This document shows, in pieces, positions 16,688 to 26,829 of a DNA stretch of 64,000 bases. A program made the position numbers and the translations under genes. The stretch is from Streptomyces coeruleorubidus (GTDB lineage Bacteria; Actinomycetota; Actinomycetes; Streptomycetales; Streptomycetaceae), in NCBI RefSeq assembly GCF_028885415.1, contig NZ_CP118527.1:7254001-7318000 (forward strand). The letters are read 5' to 3'. The notes under the pieces are model-generated. The model was not told where the DNA came from and made no database searches. It was given only the letters and a program-made list of their open reading frames with translations. Numbering within the stretch: the stretch's first letter is position 1; each line of letters opens with the position of its first letter.

Positions 16688-18910
16688 ATGAGTGCGGAGG
16701 CCACGAATTCCGTGACCCCAGGCCCGATGCCGGGCGCGGTGTCAGGACCGGTGACGCCGACAGCCCCGCGCAGAAAGGCCCGCCCCCGGATCGACCTGCG
16801 CCGCCTCGGCAGAGCCGCGCTGCTCGGCCCCGCCGCCCGCGACCGGCTGCCCGACGCCATCAGCCACGTCGTCGACGCCCACCGCGCCCACCACCCCGAC
16901 GCGGACCTCGAACCCCTGCGCCGCGCCTACGTCCTGGCGGAGTCCTCGCACCGCGGCCAGATGCGCAAGAGCGGCGAGCCGTACATCACGCACCCGCTCG
17001 CCGTGACCCTGATCCTCGCCGAACTCGGCGCCGAGACCACGACGTTGACCGCGTCCCTGCTCCACGACACCGTCGAGGACACGGACGTGACGCTCGACCA
17101 GGTCGGCGAGCAGTTCGGCGAGGAGGTCCGCTACCTCGTCGACGGCGTCACCAAACTGGAGAAGGTCGACTACGGCGCCGCCGCCGAGCCCGAGACCTTC
17201 CGCAAGATGCTCGTCGCCACCGGCAACGACGTCCGCGTCATGTCGATCAAACTCGCCGACCGGCTGCACAACATGCGCACGCTCGGCGTCATGCGCCCCG
17301 AGAAACAGGAGCGCATCGCCAAGGTGACACATGACGTGCTGATCCCGCTCGCCGAACGGCTCGGCGTCCAGGCGCTCAAGACCGAACTGGAAGACCTCGT
17401 CTTCGCGATCCTGCGCCCCGAGGAGTACGAGCACACAAGGGAGTTGATCGTCCGCAACGCCGCCCGCGCGGACGACCCGCTCGCCGAGGTCGCCGACGAG
17501 GTGCGCACCGTGCTGCGCGAGGCGGACATCCCGGCCGAAGTCCTCATCCGGCCCCGCCACTTCGTCTCCGTGCACCGCGTCTCCCGCAAACGCGGCCGGC
17601 TCCGCGGCTCCGACTTCGGCCGCCTGCTGGTGCTGGTGAACGAGGACGCCGACTGCTACGGCGTCCTGGGCGAACTCCACACCTGCATGACGCCGGTCGT
17701 CTCGGAGTTCAAGGACTTCATCGCCGTACCGAAGTTCAACCTGTACCAGTCACTGCACACGGCGGTCGCCCGCGAGGACGGCCAGGTCGTCGAAGTCCTC
17801 ATCCGCACGCACCAGATGCACAAGGTCGCCGAGGCCGGAGTCGTCGCGCTCGGCAACCCGTACGCGCCGGCCTCCGACGACCCGGCCGACGGCGAGCGCG
17901 TCGATCCCACCCGCCCCGGCTGGCTCTCCCGGCTCCTCGACTGGCAGGAGGCGGCACCCGACCCGGACCACTTCTGGTCGACTCTGCGCGAGGACCTCGC
18001 CCAGGACCGCGAGATCACCGTCTTCCGGCCCGACGGCGGCACGCTCGGCCTGCCCGAGGGGGCGACCTGCGTGGACGCCGCGTACGCGCAGTACGGCGAG
18101 GACGCGCACGCCTGCATCGGCGCACGTGTCAACGGCCGACTGGCCACGCTGAGCACCGTGTTGAAGGACGGCGACACCGTCCAGCTCCTCATGGGCCAGG
18201 ACCCGGCGTCCGAGCCCTCCCGGGAGTGGCTGGAGCACGCGCACACGCCCGCGGCCCGGATCGCCATCCAGCGCTGGCTGGCCGCCCACCCGGCGCAGGC
18301 CGAGGCGCAGCGGGCCGAGGCCCAGGAGAACCGGCAGCCCGAGGGGAACCGGCAGTCCGGGGAGCGGGCTGTGGCTCCCCGACCCACGACCGCCGACGCG
18401 TCCGACGCATCCGACCCGGACGGACCGGCTCCCGAGCAGGCGGCCGTCCGCCCCGCCACCGGCAACGTCCTCACCGACCGGCCCGGCGCGACCGTCCGGC
18501 TCGCCGGCTGCTGCACACCCGTACGGCCCGACGAGATCACCGGCTTCGCGGTACGCGGGGGAGCGGTCACCGTGCACCGCGCCGAGTGCGCCGCGGTGGC
18601 CCGTATGAAGGACGGGGGGCGCACGGAGGTCGGCGTGCGCTGGGGCGAGGCCACCGAGTGCCGGGTCACGCTGGTCGCCGAATCGTTCGTCCGTCCGCAT
18701 CTGCTCGCCGACCTCACGGAGGCCATGGCCCTCGAAGGCGCCGAGATCGTCTCCGCGACCGTCGAACCCCCGACCCAGCAGCAGGTCCGTCACACCTACA
18801 CCGTGCAGCTCCCGGACGCGGCCCACCTGCCCGCCCTCATGCGCGCCATGCGCAATGTGGCCGGGGTGTACGACGTCACCCGGGCACAGCCACAGACACA
18901 GGGCGGCTGA
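16688..18910 (+). CDS. rshA: RelA/SpoT-homologue (p)ppGpp synthetase/hydrolase
   Basis: 740 residues from the ATG at 16688 (GGAGG five bases upstream). The HD hydrolase domain is complete: GEPYITHPLAV, LLHDTVEDT and KLADRLHNMRT. The synthetase domain follows (about 265-400) with VHRVSRKRG, CYGVLGELH and FKDFIAVPK. TGS (about 440-505) and a C-terminal ACT domain (about 660-735) are joined by a Pro/Ala-rich linker. The gene corresponds in position to S. coelicolor rshA, a second long RSH beside relA. The synthetase differs from the usual consensus: FNLYQSLHT has Leu where Gly is standard, and EVLIRT has Leu where EvQIRT is standard. Hydrolysis looks intact; synthesis may be altered. Confidence 0.9.
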   Translation: MSAEATNSVTPGPMPGAVSGPVTPTAPRRKARPRIDLRRLGRAALLGPAARDRLPDAISHVVDAHRAHHPDADLEPLRRAYVLAESSHRGQMRKSGEPYITHPLAVTLILAELGAETTTLTASLLHDTVEDTDVTLDQVGEQFGEEVRYLVDGVTKLEKVDYGAAAEPETFRKMLVATGNDVRVMSIKLADRLHNMRTLGVMRPEKQERIAKVTHDVLIPLAERLGVQALKTELEDLVFAILRPEEYEHTRELIVRNAARADDPLAEVADEVRTVLREADIPAEVLIRPRHFVSVHRVSRKRGRLRGSDFGRLLVLVNEDADCYGVLGELHTCMTPVVSEFKDFIAVPKFNLYQSLHTAVAREDGQVVEVLIRTHQMHKVAEAGVVALGNPYAPASDDPADGERVDPTRPGWLSRLLDWQEAAPDPDHFWSTLREDLAQDREITVFRPDGGTLGLPEGATCVDAAYAQYGEDAHACIGARVNGRLATLSTVLKDGDTVQLLMGQDPASEPSREWLEHAHTPAARIAIQRWLAAHPAQAEAQRAEAQENRQPEGNRQSGERAVAPRPTTADASDASDPDGPAPEQAAVRPATGNVLTDRPGATVRLAGCCTPVRPDEITGFAVRGGAVTVHRAECAAVARMKDGGRTEVGVRWGEATECRVTLVAESFVRPHLLADLTEAMALEGAEIVSATVEPPTQQQVRHTYTVQLPDAAHLPALMRAMRNVAGVYDVTRAQPQTQGG

Positions 18911-19031
18911 GCCGCCGGGACGCCGGCGACCGGACACGGGACGGCACCCGGCGCAGGCACCGGTACCCGGTTCGGGTGGGCCGGACGCGCGCCGCCCCCG
19001 TCGCGCACACGCGCGCTGATAGCCGTGAGGC

Positions 19032-20630
19032 ATGCGCCTCACCGCCCCCCGCACCCGAACCCGTTCCCGTCGTCGGCGAACGTCCGCGGCGCTGCTCGCC
19101 TCGGCCGTCTCCGTCTGCCTCGTCGCCGCGAGCGCCCCCGCCGTCCCGCTCGGCGTCGGCGACCGCCTCTTCCCGCACCTGGGCAACCCCGGCTACGACG
19201 TCGCGTCGTACGACCTCTCCTTCACCTATCCCGGCAACAACAGCGAGCCGCTGCGGGCCGTGACCACCATCGACGCCTGGACCACCGCCGACCTGGACCG
19301 CGTCAACCTGGACTTCGCCCACGGCACGGTCCACTCGGTCGAGGTCGACGGCGACCCCGCCACCTTCGGCACCGCCGGCGAGGACCTGGTGATCACGCCC
19401 GAGGACTCGGTGTCGGACGGCAACTGGATGCGGATCACCGTGTGGCACACCAGTGACCCCGTGCCCGCGAAGGGGCGCGAGGGCGGCTGGGTGCGCACCG
19501 CGGACGGCCTCGCGATGGCCAACCAGGCCGACGCCGCGCACCTGGTGTTCCCGTGCAACGACCACCCCTCCGACAAGGCGATGTTCACCATCCGGGTCAC
19601 CGCGCCCGACGGTCACACGGCCGTCGCCAACGGCCTGTCCGCCGGGGTGGACGAGTCCGGCGGGTCGACCACCTGGACGTACCGCACCCAGCACCCCATG
19701 GCCACCGAGCTCGCCCAGGTCTCCATCGGCCGCTCCACCGTGCTGCACCGCACCGGCCCGCACGGACTGCCCGTACGGGACGTCGTCCCGACCAGGCACC
19801 GCAAGGCGCTCGAACCCTGGCTGGAGAAGACTCCGGAGCAGATCGCCTGGATGGAGAGCAAGGTCGGCCGCTACCCCTTCGAGACGTACGGCCTGCTCAT
19901 GGCCGACGCCTCCACCGGCTTCGAACTGGAGACCCAGACGCTCTCCCTCTTCGAACGGGAGCTGTTCACCGAGCCCGTCTACCCCGCGTGGTACGTCGAG
20001 GCGATCATGGTCCACGAGCTGGCGCACCAGTGGTTCGGCAACAGCGTCGGCCCCCGCACCTGGTCCGACCTGTGGCTCAACGAGGGACACGCCACCTGGT
20101 ACGAGGCGCTGTACGCCGAGGAGCGGGCCGGCAAGTCGATGCGGGACCGTATGAAGGCCGCGTACGGCGCCTCCGACCGCTGGCGCGCGGCCGGTGGCCC
20201 ACCCGCCGCCCCGAAGGCCCCCGAGCCGGGCCGCAAGACCGGCATCTTCCGGCCCAACGTCTACGACGGGGCCGCGCTCGTCCTGTACGCCCTGCGCCAG
20301 GAGATCGGCCGCCCGGCCTTCGAGCGCCTGGAACGCGCCTGGGTCGGCCGGTACCAGGACGGCACCGCGACGACGGAGGACTTCGTCCGGCTGGCCGCCG
20401 AGATCTCCGGGCGCGACCTGGACGGCTTCTTCCAGGGCTGGCTGTACGGGGAGAAGACCCCGCCGATGCCGGGCCACCCGGACTGGAAGCCGGCCGCGCA
20501 AGAGAAGCCCGCCGCGCCCGCGAATCGTGCCGCACCAGCGAAGGCGGCTGGGCCCGCGAATCCTGCCGCCCCGGCGAAAGCGGCCGCACCGGCGAAACCT
20601 GCTCCACCCGCGAAGGCCGCCGCTCGATAA
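19032..20630 (+). CDS. Secreted M1-family zinc aminopeptidase
   Basis: 532 residues. An Arg-rich N-region and hydrophobic segment (about 17-36) form a secretion signal. The M1 catalytic domain contains the zinc motif HELAHQWFG (His328, Glu329, His332) and the third ligand Glu351 in LNEGHATW, exactly 18 residues after the second His. An unusual substrate-site LETQTLSLF precedes it. The C-terminal about 60 residues are a Pro/Ala/Lys-rich tail (repeated PANPAAPAKAA-type units), probably extended and wall-associated. Lacking the ERAP-like C-terminal domain, it is a short secreted M1 peptidase. It lies between rshA and hflX, with no sign of an operon. Confidence 0.9.
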   Translation: MRLTAPRTRTRSRRRRTSAALLASAVSVCLVAASAPAVPLGVGDRLFPHLGNPGYDVASYDLSFTYPGNNSEPLRAVTTIDAWTTADLDRVNLDFAHGTVHSVEVDGDPATFGTAGEDLVITPEDSVSDGNWMRITVWHTSDPVPAKGREGGWVRTADGLAMANQADAAHLVFPCNDHPSDKAMFTIRVTAPDGHTAVANGLSAGVDESGGSTTWTYRTQHPMATELAQVSIGRSTVLHRTGPHGLPVRDVVPTRHRKALEPWLEKTPEQIAWMESKVGRYPFETYGLLMADASTGFELETQTLSLFERELFTEPVYPAWYVEAIMVHELAHQWFGNSVGPRTWSDLWLNEGHATWYEALYAEERAGKSMRDRMKAAYGASDRWRAAGGPPAAPKAPEPGRKTGIFRPNVYDGAALVLYALRQEIGRPAFERLERAWVGRYQDGTATTEDFVRLAAEISGRDLDGFFQGWLYGEKTPPMPGHPDWKPAAQEKPAAPANRAAPAKAAGPANPAAPAKAAAPAKPAPPAKAAAR

Positions 20631-20785
20631 CACGGTGACGAGACGCCCCGTGCCGTGCGACCATCTTCAGGTCGGCGCGGCACGAGCGCCGGGAATCTCC
20701 CGGAGTGCTCGCGCGTTATGCCGGGTGACGGAAAGCTCACAGCGCTCCGTCGCCGTAAACGGTTTCCCAGCTACGTAAGGATCCA

Positions 20786-22279
20786 ATGACCTCCTCTTCT
20801 TCCCCTTCCCAGGACACCAAGCGCTTCGCGCACAGCCACCCCGAGGGTCTTCGGGCCGATGCCCTGATGGAAGAGGACGTCGCCTGGAGCCACGAGATCG
20901 ACGGAGAGCGGGACGGCGACCAGTTCGACCGCTCCGAGCGCGCGGCTCTGCGCCGTGTGGCGGGCCTCTCCACCGAGCTCGAGGACGTCACCGAGGTCGA
21001 GTACCGCCAGCTCCGCCTGGAGCGGGTCGTGCTCGTCGGCGTCTGGACCACGGGAACCGTGCAGGACGCGGACAACTCCCTCGCGGAGCTCGCCGCCCTC
21101 GCGGAAACGGCCGGCGCGCTGGTGCTCGACGGTGTGATCCAGCGCCGCGACAAGCCCGACGCGGCCACCTACATCGGCTCCGGCAAGGCCGAGGAGCTGC
21201 GCGACATCGTCCTCGAATCGGGCGCGGACACCGTCATCTGCGACGGTGAGCTCAGCCCCGGCCAGCTGATCCACCTCGAGGACGTCGTCAAGGTCAAGGT
21301 CATCGACCGTACGGCGTTGATCCTGGACATCTTCGCCCAGCACGCCAAGTCCCGAGAGGGCAAGGCGCAGGTCGCGCTCGCGCAGATGCAGTACATGCTG
21401 CCGAGGCTGCGCGGCTGGGGTCAGTCGCTGTCCCGGCAAATGGGCGGCGGCAAGGGCGGCGGCCTCGCCACCCGTGGTCCCGGTGAGACCAAGATCGAGA
21501 CGGACCGGCGGCGGATCCGCGAGAAGATGGCGAAGATGCGCCGGGAGATCGCGGACATGAAGACCGGCCGCGAGATCAAGCGCCAGGAGCGCAAGCGCCA
21601 CAAGGTGCCCTCGGTCGCCATCGCGGGCTACACCAACGCCGGCAAGTCCTCGCTGCTCAACCGCCTCACGGGTGCGGGCGTGCTGGTCGAGAACGCCCTC
21701 TTCGCGACCCTCGACCCGACCGTGCGCCGGGCCGAGACCCCGAGCGGACGGCTGTACACGCTGGCCGACACGGTCGGCTTTGTCCGCCACCTGCCCCACC
21801 ACCTGGTCGAGGCGTTCCGCTCCACGATGGAGGAGGTCGGCGAGTCCGACCTGATCCTGCACGTGGTGGACGGTTCGCACCCGAACCCGGAGGAGCAGCT
21901 GGCCGCCGTACGCGAGGTGATCAGGGACGTCGGCGCCACCGGCGTACCCGAGATCGTCGTGATCAACAAGGCCGACGCGGCCGACCCGCTGACGCTCCAG
22001 CGGCTGCTGCGCGTCGAGAAGCGGTCCATGGCCGTCTCGGCCCGCACCGGCCAGGGCATCGACGAGCTGCTCGCGCTCATCGACAACGAGCTGCCGCGCC
22101 CGTCGGTCGAGATCGAGGTGCTCGTGCCGTACACGCACGGCAAGCTCGTCGCCCGTGCTCACGACGAGGGCGAGATCCTCTCCGAGGAGCACACCCCGGA
22201 GGGCACCCTGCTCAAGGTGCGGGTGCACGAGGAACTGGCGGCGGAGCTCGCGCCGTACGTCCCGGCGCCGGCGCTCTGA
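20786..22279 (+). CDS. hflX: Ribosome-associated GTPase HflX
   Basis: 497 residues, ATG with AAGGA four bases upstream. HflX splits stalled or hibernating 70S ribosomes. The N-terminal HflX domain (about 75-270) contains the glycine-rich RQMGGGKGGGLATRGPGE loop and a basic helix. The GTPase domain has G1 GYTNAGKSS (281-289), the switch ATLDPTVRR, G3 DTVGFVRHLP and G4 NKADA. A 70-residue N-terminal extension, absent from E. coli HflX, is charged and normal for actinobacteria. A strong hairpin terminator follows at 22300. Confidence 0.96.
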   Translation: MTSSSSPSQDTKRFAHSHPEGLRADALMEEDVAWSHEIDGERDGDQFDRSERAALRRVAGLSTELEDVTEVEYRQLRLERVVLVGVWTTGTVQDADNSLAELAALAETAGALVLDGVIQRRDKPDAATYIGSGKAEELRDIVLESGADTVICDGELSPGQLIHLEDVVKVKVIDRTALILDIFAQHAKSREGKAQVALAQMQYMLPRLRGWGQSLSRQMGGGKGGGLATRGPGETKIETDRRRIREKMAKMRREIADMKTGREIKRQERKRHKVPSVAIAGYTNAGKSSLLNRLTGAGVLVENALFATLDPTVRRAETPSGRLYTLADTVGFVRHLPHHLVEAFRSTMEEVGESDLILHVVDGSHPNPEEQLAAVREVIRDVGATGVPEIVVINKADAADPLTLQRLLRVEKRSMAVSARTGQGIDELLALIDNELPRPSVEIEVLVPYTHGKLVARAHDEGEILSEEHTPEGTLLKVRVHEELAAELAPYVPAPAL

Positions 22280-22299
22280 CGGTTCGACCTTGATGTGAG

Positions 22300-22333
22300 A
22301 AGGCCCGCTCCCTGTCCGCCGGGAGCGGGCCTT
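22300..22333. terminator. Bidirectional terminator between hflX and protease gene
   Basis: AAGGCCCGCTCCC (22300-22312) and GGGAGCGGGCCTT (22321-22333) form a perfect 13-bp stem with an 8-base loop, placed between two convergent genes. Confidence 0.85.
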
Positions 22334-22346
22334 CAGCATGTCCCGG

Positions 22347-23549
22347 TCAGCGACCGCCGTACGTCTTGCTCATGTTCTGGTAGAGCGCCTCGGCATCGCG
22401 GCCCAGCTGCGGGCCGGCCAGCCAGCTGTTGTCGGCCGGGCCGATCGAGGTGTTGGACACCAGCACGGACTTGCCGTTCAGCACCCGGAACCAGCCGCCG
22501 CCCGACGAACCGCCGGTCATGGTGCAGCCGATGCGGTACATCGTCGGCAGGCTCGGGCTGAGCGAGAACCGGCCCGGGACGTCGACGCACTTGAACATCT
22601 TCAGGCCGTTGTAGGGCGGCGCCGCCGGGTAGCCCCAGGCGCCCATTTTGGCGGCCTCGGCCGCGGACGGCGCGGAGAAGTCCACGTCCAGCGCGGCACC
22701 GACCGTCTCCTCCAGGGACTTGGCACCCTGCTCGGGCCTCACGTGCAGCACGGCGTAGTCGTACGCGGCCCCGTCACCGCCGGTCTCCGAGCCGCCCTGG
22801 ATCCACTGGTTCGAGGTCGAAGCCCAGTCCGATCACCAGTTGCCGTACGGGGCGACCTTCGTCGGGTTCGCGTTGCTCAGCTCCGCCTCGGACTTGCCGA
22901 GGTCGTTGTAGGCCGGGACGAACACGAGGTTGCGGAACCAACCGCCGTTGCCGCCGGCATGCAGGCAGTGGCCCGCCGTCCACACCAGGTTGGACTTGCC
23001 CGGGTGGTTGACGTCCTTGACCACCGTGCCGGAGCAGACGGCCGGGCCGTCGGGGGAGTCGAAGAAGACCTTGCCGACCGGGGCGGCGTTCCGGTGGTAC
23101 GGCGTCTTCTCGGCCTGCGCCCCGACCGGCGCCGGATCCGGGTCGCTGACGCCCTGGCCGGCCGACGCGTCCTTCGTCGTGACCGTCTTGTCGGCCTCCT
23201 TCGCGGACTGCATCCGCTCCGGCTTCCACAGGCCCTCGATCACCGGATTGACGAAGTCCTTGGCGTCACTGAGCCACTTGTCCTTGTCCCAGTTCTTCCA
23301 GCCGCCGTCCTTCCACTGGTCGACGTCGATCCCGTGCTCCTTCAGCTTGCCCGCGAGGTCGGCCGGGATCTTGACCTTTCCGCCGGCGTCCGCCTCCTGC
23401 GAGGTCGTGGCGCCGGGCTTGTCGCTCGCCGAGTCCGCCGAACCTTCACAGGCGGTCGCGGTGAGCGTCAGGGCGGCGACGAGCCCGGTGGCGGCCAGAA
23501 CGGTGCGCCGCCCGCGCCTCGGTGCCGCGGGCGTACGTGTGGAACACAT
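22347..23549 (-). pseudogene. Secreted trypsin-like serine protease, interrupted by TGA
   Basis: From the ATG at 23549 the frame runs to a TGA at 22833-22835, then continues in the same frame to the normal stop at 22347. The upstream half has a lipoprotein-like signal (LTLTATAC), a KIPADLAGKLKEHGIDVDQW propeptide region and the His motif WTAGHC. The downstream half has the Asp motif DYAVLHV and the Ser motif TGGSSGGGW. The intact tandem paralogue reads VWWGDWA where this copy reads NW-stop-SDWA, so a TGG-to-TGA change explains the interruption. Without readthrough the product lacks the catalytic Asp and Ser. Either a recent null allele or a sequencing error is possible. Confidence 0.75.
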
Positions 23550-23777
23550 GGTGCGATGACCGCCGTTGGTGCATACCCGTGTGCTGCTGCGTGTGCATGT
23601 CACACCTGGCGCCGGAGCCCCCGGCGCGACACCCCATTACGCCCATGGAGTTGAGGGGCGTGCCGGGGTGGGGCGGTGAAGGTTTCCGTGAGTCCACGGG
23701 CCAATGCGCCAGGGGGCACCGGTAGGTACGGTCACGGGCACGCGGCACCCCCCACCGCCGACGTGTTCAGCGGAATG

Positions 23778-25001
23778 TCACCGTCCCGCGAACTTCTCGC
23801 TGACCGAGTCGTACACGCCCTTGGCCACCTCGCCCAGGCGCGGACCGGCCAGCCAACCCGACTTCACCGGGCCGATCGAGGTGTTGGACACCAGCGCCGG
23901 CTTGCCGTCCGAGCCCGTCGCGACCCAGCCGCCACCGGAGGAACCGCCGGTCATCGTGCAGCCGATGCGGTACATCGTCGGGTCCGACGCGGTGACCGAC
24001 AGCCGGCCCGGCTGGTCCTGGCACCGGTACAGCTTCTGCCCGTCGTACGGCGCCGCGGCCGGGTAGCCGATCGCCGTGACGCTCTTCACCTTCGGTACGG
24101 CGGGAGCCTTGAAGTCGACCGGCAACGCCGAACCGACCGTCTCCTCCAGCGACCTGCCGCCGCTGCCCTTCTCCGGCGTCACATGGATGACCGCGAAGTC
24201 GTAGGGCGCGCCGTCCCCGCCCGTCGAGCCGCCCTGCTCGATCCACTGGTCCGAGGTCTGCGCCCAGTCACCCCACCAGACGCCGTAGGGAGCGACGTCC
24301 TCCTTGGTGGCGTTCTCCAGTTCCGCGACCGGCTTGCCGTCGTCGTTGTACGACGGCACGAACGCGATGTTGCGGTACCAGCCGCCCTTCTTGCCCGCGT
24401 GCACGCAGTGGCCCGCCGTCCACACGAGGTTGGACTTGCCCGGGTGGGCCGGGTCCTTCACCACCGTCGCCGAGCAGACGGCCGAGCCCTTGGGGGAGTC
24501 GAAGAACACCTTCCCGGCCGTGGGCGCGTTGGCGTGGTACGACGGCGGCACCGCCTGCGCCTGGACCGGCTCGGGCGTGGGATCGGTCACGCCCTGGTCA
24601 CCGGCGAGGTCGCTGTCGTCCACGCCCTGGTCGGGCTCCTCGGCCTCCCGCATGCGGTCCGGGTCCCACAGGCCCTCGATGATCGGGTTGATGTACTCGT
24701 TGGCCTCGCGCAGCCAGTCGTCCCGGTCCCAGTTCTTCCAGGCGCCGTTCTTCCACTTGTCGATGTCGATCCCGTGCTCGCGGAGCCGGTCCCTGATGTC
24801 GTCCGGGATCCTCAGCTTGCCGTCGTCGGAGACGCCGGCCGACGCGGAGGCCTCACCGCCCGCCGCGGCGTCACCCGACTCGCAGGCGGTGGCGGTCAGC
24901 GCGAGCGCCGAGGCGAGGGCAACGGCGGCCAGCACGGGGGAGTTCCTGCGGCGCGCCCTCCCCCCTCGGCTGGCGATGGACGACGGCCGTGTGGATCGCA
25001 T
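23778..25001 (-). CDS. Secreted trypsin-like serine protease
   Basis: 407 residues, ATG with GGGGGAG seven bases upstream. The signal sequence ends in LALTATACES, with a Cys that could be lipidated although the lipobox lacks Leu at -3. A conserved propeptide-like region (KLRIPDDIRDRLREHGIDIDKWKNG) precedes the protease domain. The catalytic triad is His in WTAGHCVH, Asp in DFAVIHV and Ser in TGGSSGGGW. The upstream neighbour at 22347-23549 is a tandem paralogue, similar over its whole length and now interrupted. Substrate unknown; specificity pocket cannot be read confidently. Confidence 0.88.
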   Translation of the reverse strand: MRSTRPSSIASRGGRARRRNSPVLAAVALASALALTATACESGDAAAGGEASASAGVSDDGKLRIPDDIRDRLREHGIDIDKWKNGAWKNWDRDDWLREANEYINPIIEGLWDPDRMREAEEPDQGVDDSDLAGDQGVTDPTPEPVQAQAVPPSYHANAPTAGKVFFDSPKGSAVCSATVVKDPAHPGKSNLVWTAGHCVHAGKKGGWYRNIAFVPSYNDDGKPVAELENATKEDVAPYGVWWGDWAQTSDQWIEQGGSTGGDGAPYDFAVIHVTPEKGSGGRSLEETVGSALPVDFKAPAVPKVKSVTAIGYPAAAPYDGQKLYRCQDQPGRLSVTASDPTMYRIGCTMTGGSSGGGWVATGSDGKPALVSNTSIGPVKSGWLAGPRLGEVAKGVYDSVSEKFAGR

Positions 25002-25287
25002 GATGTGACTCCCCCTGATGTGGAACGAACATGGACGAACCGGTGCCTCGGCCCTGGTTTCCGCCGACTCATGGGGAGTTCAGGCCGAGCTCACGGCGTC
25101 CGGGAACGGCACCACACACTATGCGGTGGCTGTGGGGGCGGCCCGACGGAACCGCAACAGTTCCGTCACGGAAAGGATCTTGAGGCAACCCGTAACCCGG
25201 TGAGCGGACCGGGGTTGGTAGCGGTGGGGGGCCTGCTGTCCGTGTGCGGTCCTCTGTGCCCGTGCCCGGTGGGAGGTCAGGGAAGTC

Positions 25288-26760
25288 GTGGCGGAATCCA
25301 CCCATGCGGGATATGCGTCCGAGGAGGCCGCTGTGGGGCGTATGCCGGTGAGGGCCCTCCCAAGTGCCGTCGACGACACGGCACCGGGAGCGCGCGCCGC
25401 GCACGAGGGGATCCTGCGCCGCCAGTCCGCGCGCGAGTCCGCGGCCCGCACCTACGCCCGCGCCCTGCCGATCGTGCCGGTGCGGGCCCGTGGACTGACC
25501 ATCGAGGGCGCGGACGGCCGCCGTTACCTGGACTGCCTCTCCGGCGCCGGTGCGCTCGCCCTCGGGCACAACCACCCGGTCGTCCTGGAAGCCATCCGCA
25601 AGGTCCTCGACTCCGGCGCGCCCCTCAACGTCCTCGACCTCGCCACACCCGTCAGGGACGCCTTCATCACCGAGCTGTTCCGCACCCTGCCCCGAGAGCT
25701 CGCCGACCGGGCGCGCGTGCGGTTCTGCGGACCGGCCGGCAGCGACGCCGTGGAGACCGCCTGCGAACTGGTGCGCGCGGCGACCGGCCGGACCGGCCTC
25801 ATCGCGTTCACCGGCGCCTCCCACGGAAGGACGGCCGGGGCACTCGGCGCGTCCACCGGCGCCCACGGCGTACGAGACGCCCGCCTGCCATACCCGCAGG
25901 ACTACCGCTGCCCCTTCGGCGTCGGGGGCGATCGCGGGGCCGACCTCGCCGCCCGGTGGACCGAGTCCGTCCTCGACGACCCCGGGCCGGGCGCTGCGCT
26001 CCCCGCCGGGATGATCGTCGAGCCCGTCCAGGGCGAGGGCGGGGTGATCCCCGCACCGGACGCCTGGCTGCGGCGCATGCGGCAGCTCACGGCCGACCGG
26101 TCCGTCCCGCTGATCGCCGACGAGATCCAGACGGGCGTCGGGCGGACCGGCACCTTCTGGGCCGTGGAGCACAGCGGAGTGACCCCCGACGTGATGGTCC
26201 TTTCCAAGGCCATCGGGGGCAGTCTGCCGCTGGCCGTCGTGGTCTACCGCGACGACCTCGACGCCCCGGAACCCGGCGCCCCCGCCGGCACGTTCCGCGG
26301 CAACCAACTCGCCATGGCCGCCGGCACGGCGACCCTCACCCACGTCCGGGAAAACCAACTCGCCGAACGCGCGGCGACTCTCGGGGCGCGCATGCTGCGC
26401 CAACTCCAGGGGCTGTCGGGGGAGTTTCCGTGCGTGGGCGATGTGCGGGGGAGGGGGCTGATGATCGGGGTGGAATTCGTGGATCCGGAGGGGGCGGGCG
26501 GAGGAGCCGGGCGGGTGGTTGAGGCTGCAGGGGAGCCTCTCCCCGCCGCCCCCGAACTGGCGGCCGCGGTCCAGCAGGAGTGCCTGCGGCGCGGCCTCAT
26601 CGTCGGCCTCGGCGGCCGTCATGCCAGCGTCGTCCGGCTGCTGCCGCCCCTGACGATCACCGACGAACAGGCGGCCGCCGTGCAGGACCGCTTGGCCGAC
26701 GCTGTCCGAGCGGCGGCTCGCTGCCATGGGGGCGCGGCAGCAGAGCCCTACACGCCGTGA
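25288..26760 (+). CDS. Class III aminotransferase (diaminobutyrate aminotransferase type)
   Basis: 490 residues from the GTG at 25288. The fold-type I aminotransferase signature is clear: [36 protein letters not shown] (Asp278 for the pyridine nitrogen), PLP lysine Lys307 in LSKAIGG, and the late [11 protein letters not shown]. The closest relatives I recall are diaminobutyrate-2-oxoglutarate aminotransferases (EctB/RhbA type), which make 2,4-diaminobutyrate from aspartate semialdehyde. It is followed 69 bp later by an IucA/IucC synthetase gene, so it probably supplies a diamine precursor for a hydroxamate or citrate-type siderophore. I found no DmdR/IdeR iron box upstream. Confidence 0.85.
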   Translation: MAESTHAGYASEEAAVGRMPVRALPSAVDDTAPGARAAHEGILRRQSARESAARTYARALPIVPVRARGLTIEGADGRRYLDCLSGAGALALGHNHPVVLEAIRKVLDSGAPLNVLDLATPVRDAFITELFRTLPRELADRARVRFCGPAGSDAVETACELVRAATGRTGLIAFTGASHGRTAGALGASTGAHGVRDARLPYPQDYRCPFGVGGDRGADLAARWTESVLDDPGPGAALPAGMIVEPVQGEGGVIPAPDAWLRRMRQLTADRSVPLIADEIQTGVGRTGTFWAVEHSGVTPDVMVLSKAIGGSLPLAVVVYRDDLDAPEPGAPAGTFRGNQLAMAAGTATLTHVRENQLAERAATLGARMLRQLQGLSGEFPCVGDVRGRGLMIGVEFVDPEGAGGGAGRVVEAAGEPLPAAPELAAAVQQECLRRGLIVGLGGRHASVVRLLPPLTITDEQAAAVQDRLADAVRAAARCHGGAAAEPYTP

Positions 26761-26829
26761 GCCTGTGCAGGACCCCCCGCTCGCAGGCCCCGATCGCACG
26801 CCCCGGAACCACCCGACGAGGTACCTGTC

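Noticed and set aside
25002..25287. Search for an iron-regulator box in front of the siderophore genes
   Set aside because: No sequence close to TTAGGTTAGGCTCACCTAA was found here or before the acyltransferase gene.
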